Source: Patescibacteria group bacterium | GTDB taxonomy: Bacteria; Patescibacteriota; Minisyncoccia; Phycocordibacterales; UBA12445 | DNA: 13,624 bases | Assembly: GCA_022710205.1 (NCBI GenBank) | Contig: JAKLHJ010000019.1 | Location: 1-13,624, forward strand | Direction of reading: 5' to 3' | In this document: positions 12,798 to 13,624 of the stretch, one piece after another | Layout: the number at the start of each line of letters is the position of its first letter | How positions within the stretch are numbered: the stretch's first letter is position 1 | Program-made: the position numbers and the translations under genes | Notes under the pieces: model-generated | Seen by the model: the letters and a program-made list of their open reading frames with translations, nothing else | The model's database searches: none | Told to the model about the DNA's origin: nothing

Positions 12798-12854
12798 TTT
12801 ATCAACCATAAACCCACAAACTAGTCTAATGTGTTTGACTCAAAATATGTTGAG
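12798..12854 (-). promoter_or_regulatory. Candidate promoter/operator of the radical SAM operon
   Basis: The inverted repeat CTCAA-N6-TTGAG (12854-12839) overlaps TTTGAGTCAA, followed by TTAGACTAGTTTG (12829-12817). Both have the same order and spacing as upstream of R1. TAGACT and GATAAA (12803-12798) could be -35 and -10, 19 nt apart as in the other copy. The intergenic space is shared with the divergent NUDIX gene, so the inverted repeat may also affect that gene. Confidence 0.4.
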
Positions 12855-12869
12855 TGATAAACCTATCAT

Positions 12870-13517
12870 ATGCACGAAATTCAAGAGCAAATATTGAAAC
12901 AGCTCACGCTTTCAGATAAATCAAGATATTCTGCCATAAAACCGCCCAAGATTGGCGGTAACAACTTTGCATATCACCTAAAAGAGGTCATCAAGGATGG
13001 TCTCGTGAAAAAAGAGGGGCTTTTTTATAAACTCACCACAAAAGGAGAACGGCTGGCCGACACAATAAGCCTAAAGACCTTCGCAAAAAGAGCGCAACCA
13101 AAAATAGTCACGATGCTTTGCCTAAAAAACAAAGCAGATGAAATATTGTTATTCAAAAGAGACAAACAACCTTTCATAGGAAAATGTTCCCTCCCCTACG
13201 GAAAAATACACCTAGGGGAACGAGTGGAAGAAGCCGCAAAAAGAGAGGCGGAGGAAAAAACGGGAATAAATATTGGTAAGTTAAAACATGCAGGTGATGT
13301 ATATTTAGCAATATATAAAGAAAACGACTTGGTATCGCACATGCTTTGTCACGTTTTTACAGGCAACACAGGTTCGGCGAAACCCAAAGAAAATTGCCGT
13401 TTTGAGAAGATTTCGACCATAAAATCGTCTAATCTTGTGCCCGGAACGCTTGATATAATCAGACTTACAGAAAATAATAAGGAGAAATTCTTCAAAGAGA
13501 TCTTCGTAGAGGAATAA
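12870..13517 (+). CDS. Winged-helix/NUDIX domain protein
   Basis: The 215-aa protein joins an N-terminal winged-helix-like domain (about 1-70: ILKQLTLSDKSRYSAIKPP, then NNFAYHLKEVIKDGLVKK and YKLTTKGERLAD) to a NUDIX hydrolase domain (about 76-200). The Nudix box at 111-133 reads GKIHLGERVEEAAKREAEEK followed by TGI. It matches Gx5Ex7RExxEExG except that the last Glu of the EE pair is Lys130. That Glu is normally a metal ligand, so activity may be altered or the domain may act as a sensor. Fusion to a DNA-binding-like domain suggests a nucleotide-responsive regulator (as in NrtR-type proteins) or a hydrolase; substrate is unknown. No Shine-Dalgarno precedes the ATG. It is divergent from the radical SAM operon, 228 bp away, and is a candidate regulator of it by position only. 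Confidence 0.82.
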   Translation: MHEIQEQILKQLTLSDKSRYSAIKPPKIGGNNFAYHLKEVIKDGLVKKEGLFYKLTTKGERLADTISLKTFAKRAQPKIVTMLCLKNKADEILLFKRDKQPFIGKCSLPYGKIHLGERVEEAAKREAEEKTGINIGKLKHAGDVYLAIYKENDLVSHMLCHVFTGNTGSAKPKENCRFEKISTIKSSNLVPGTLDIIRLTENNKEKFFKEIFVEE

Positions 13518-13540
13518 AGACCCCAAAAAAGAGTCTTTTT
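13516..13540 (+). terminator. Probable terminator of the NUDIX gene
   Basis: AAAGAC (13516-13521, overlapping the stop codon) can pair with GTCTTT (13533-13538) around an 11-nt loop, followed by further T residues. The stem is short and the loop large, so efficiency is uncertain. Confidence 0.5.
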
Positions 13541-13558
13541 GCTAGGTCCGTTTTCTAA

Positions 13559-13575
13559 TCAATAGCTTGGAAACA
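13559..13575. repeat. Second copy of the 17-bp repeat TCAATAGCTTGGAAACA
   Basis: Exact copy of 7351-7367; the match does not extend on either side. It lies downstream of the NUDIX terminator, possibly in the upstream region of a gene beyond the right edge. It is too long to be expected by chance in a window of this size. Confidence 0.6.
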
Positions 13576-13624
13576 CTTTGATGTTAAAAACTGTATTGGC
13601 GCCTGCAAATTAATTCCAAAATGC

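Noticed and set aside
12835..12869. TTGACT at 12835-12840 as the -35 of the NUDIX gene.
   Set aside because: No -10 at 16-18 nt spacing, and the same sequence is conserved upstream of R1 where no such gene exists, so it more likely belongs to the minus-strand control region.
7351..13575. The 17-bp repeat as att sites of an integrated element.
   Set aside because: The interval holds core genes (tig, clpP), no integrase, and neither copy lies in a tRNA gene.

Overview
The window looks like a chromosomal segment of a Candidate Phyla Radiation (Patescibacteria) bacterium, most likely Parcubacteria-like. The basis is a type IV pilus assembly block with an oversized prepilin built from Ig-like modules, a trigger factor that lacks the PPIase domain, a small exported Lys/Ala/Glu coiled-coil protein, core genes without Shine-Dalgarno sequences, and 7-nt periodic AT-rich tracts at gene starts. 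The lineage is an inference from gene content. No rRNA, tRNA or CRISPR array is visible. The genetic code appears standard: long core genes run without internal TGA, and TGA ends several accessory genes.

Layout. (1) 5978 to 1, minus strand: a pilus operon in the order pilB-like ATPase, pilC-like platform protein, 599-aa modular prepilin, PilW-like prepilin, and a PilX-like prepilin running off the left edge. (2) 6148-7108, plus strand, divergent from pilB: an exported coiled-coil protein and an 83-aa single-TM protein, closed by a terminator. (3) 7109-7449: a bidirectional terminator, a probable 22-codon acidic ORF on the minus strand, a 17-bp repeat in a hairpin, and the promoter of the next gene. 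(4) 7450-9285, plus strand: trigger factor, then a degenerate REP-like palindrome and a heptad tract, then clpP and a strong terminator. (5) 9343-12641, minus strand: an accessory region. One unit carries small zinc-ribbon proteins (the first interrupted by an in-frame TGA). The other carries two overlapping radical SAM paralogues. (6) 12870-13517, plus strand: a winged-helix/NUDIX protein.

The main discovery candidate is in region 5. Two 124-bp blocks, differing at only 5 positions, sit directly upstream of the zinc-ribbon unit (10716-10839) and of the radical SAM unit (12660-12783). Each lies just before a strong AAGGAGG ribosome binding site. The transcribed strand can close into a long basal stem (12 of 14 pairs), with two inner hairpins in which 2 of the 5 differences keep pairing through G-U. 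Beyond a diverged spacer of 33-34 nt, both copies also share short promoter or operator motifs. This suggests a shared cis-regulatory leader RNA controlling two accessory operons as one regulon. Nothing here matches an RNA family I recognise.

The pilus genes act together: PilB powers and PilC anchors assembly, and the minor prepilins prime or decorate the fibre. Trigger factor and ClpP are the usual nascent-chain chaperone and protease pair. The function of the radical SAM/zinc-ribbon group cannot be assigned from sequence alone.
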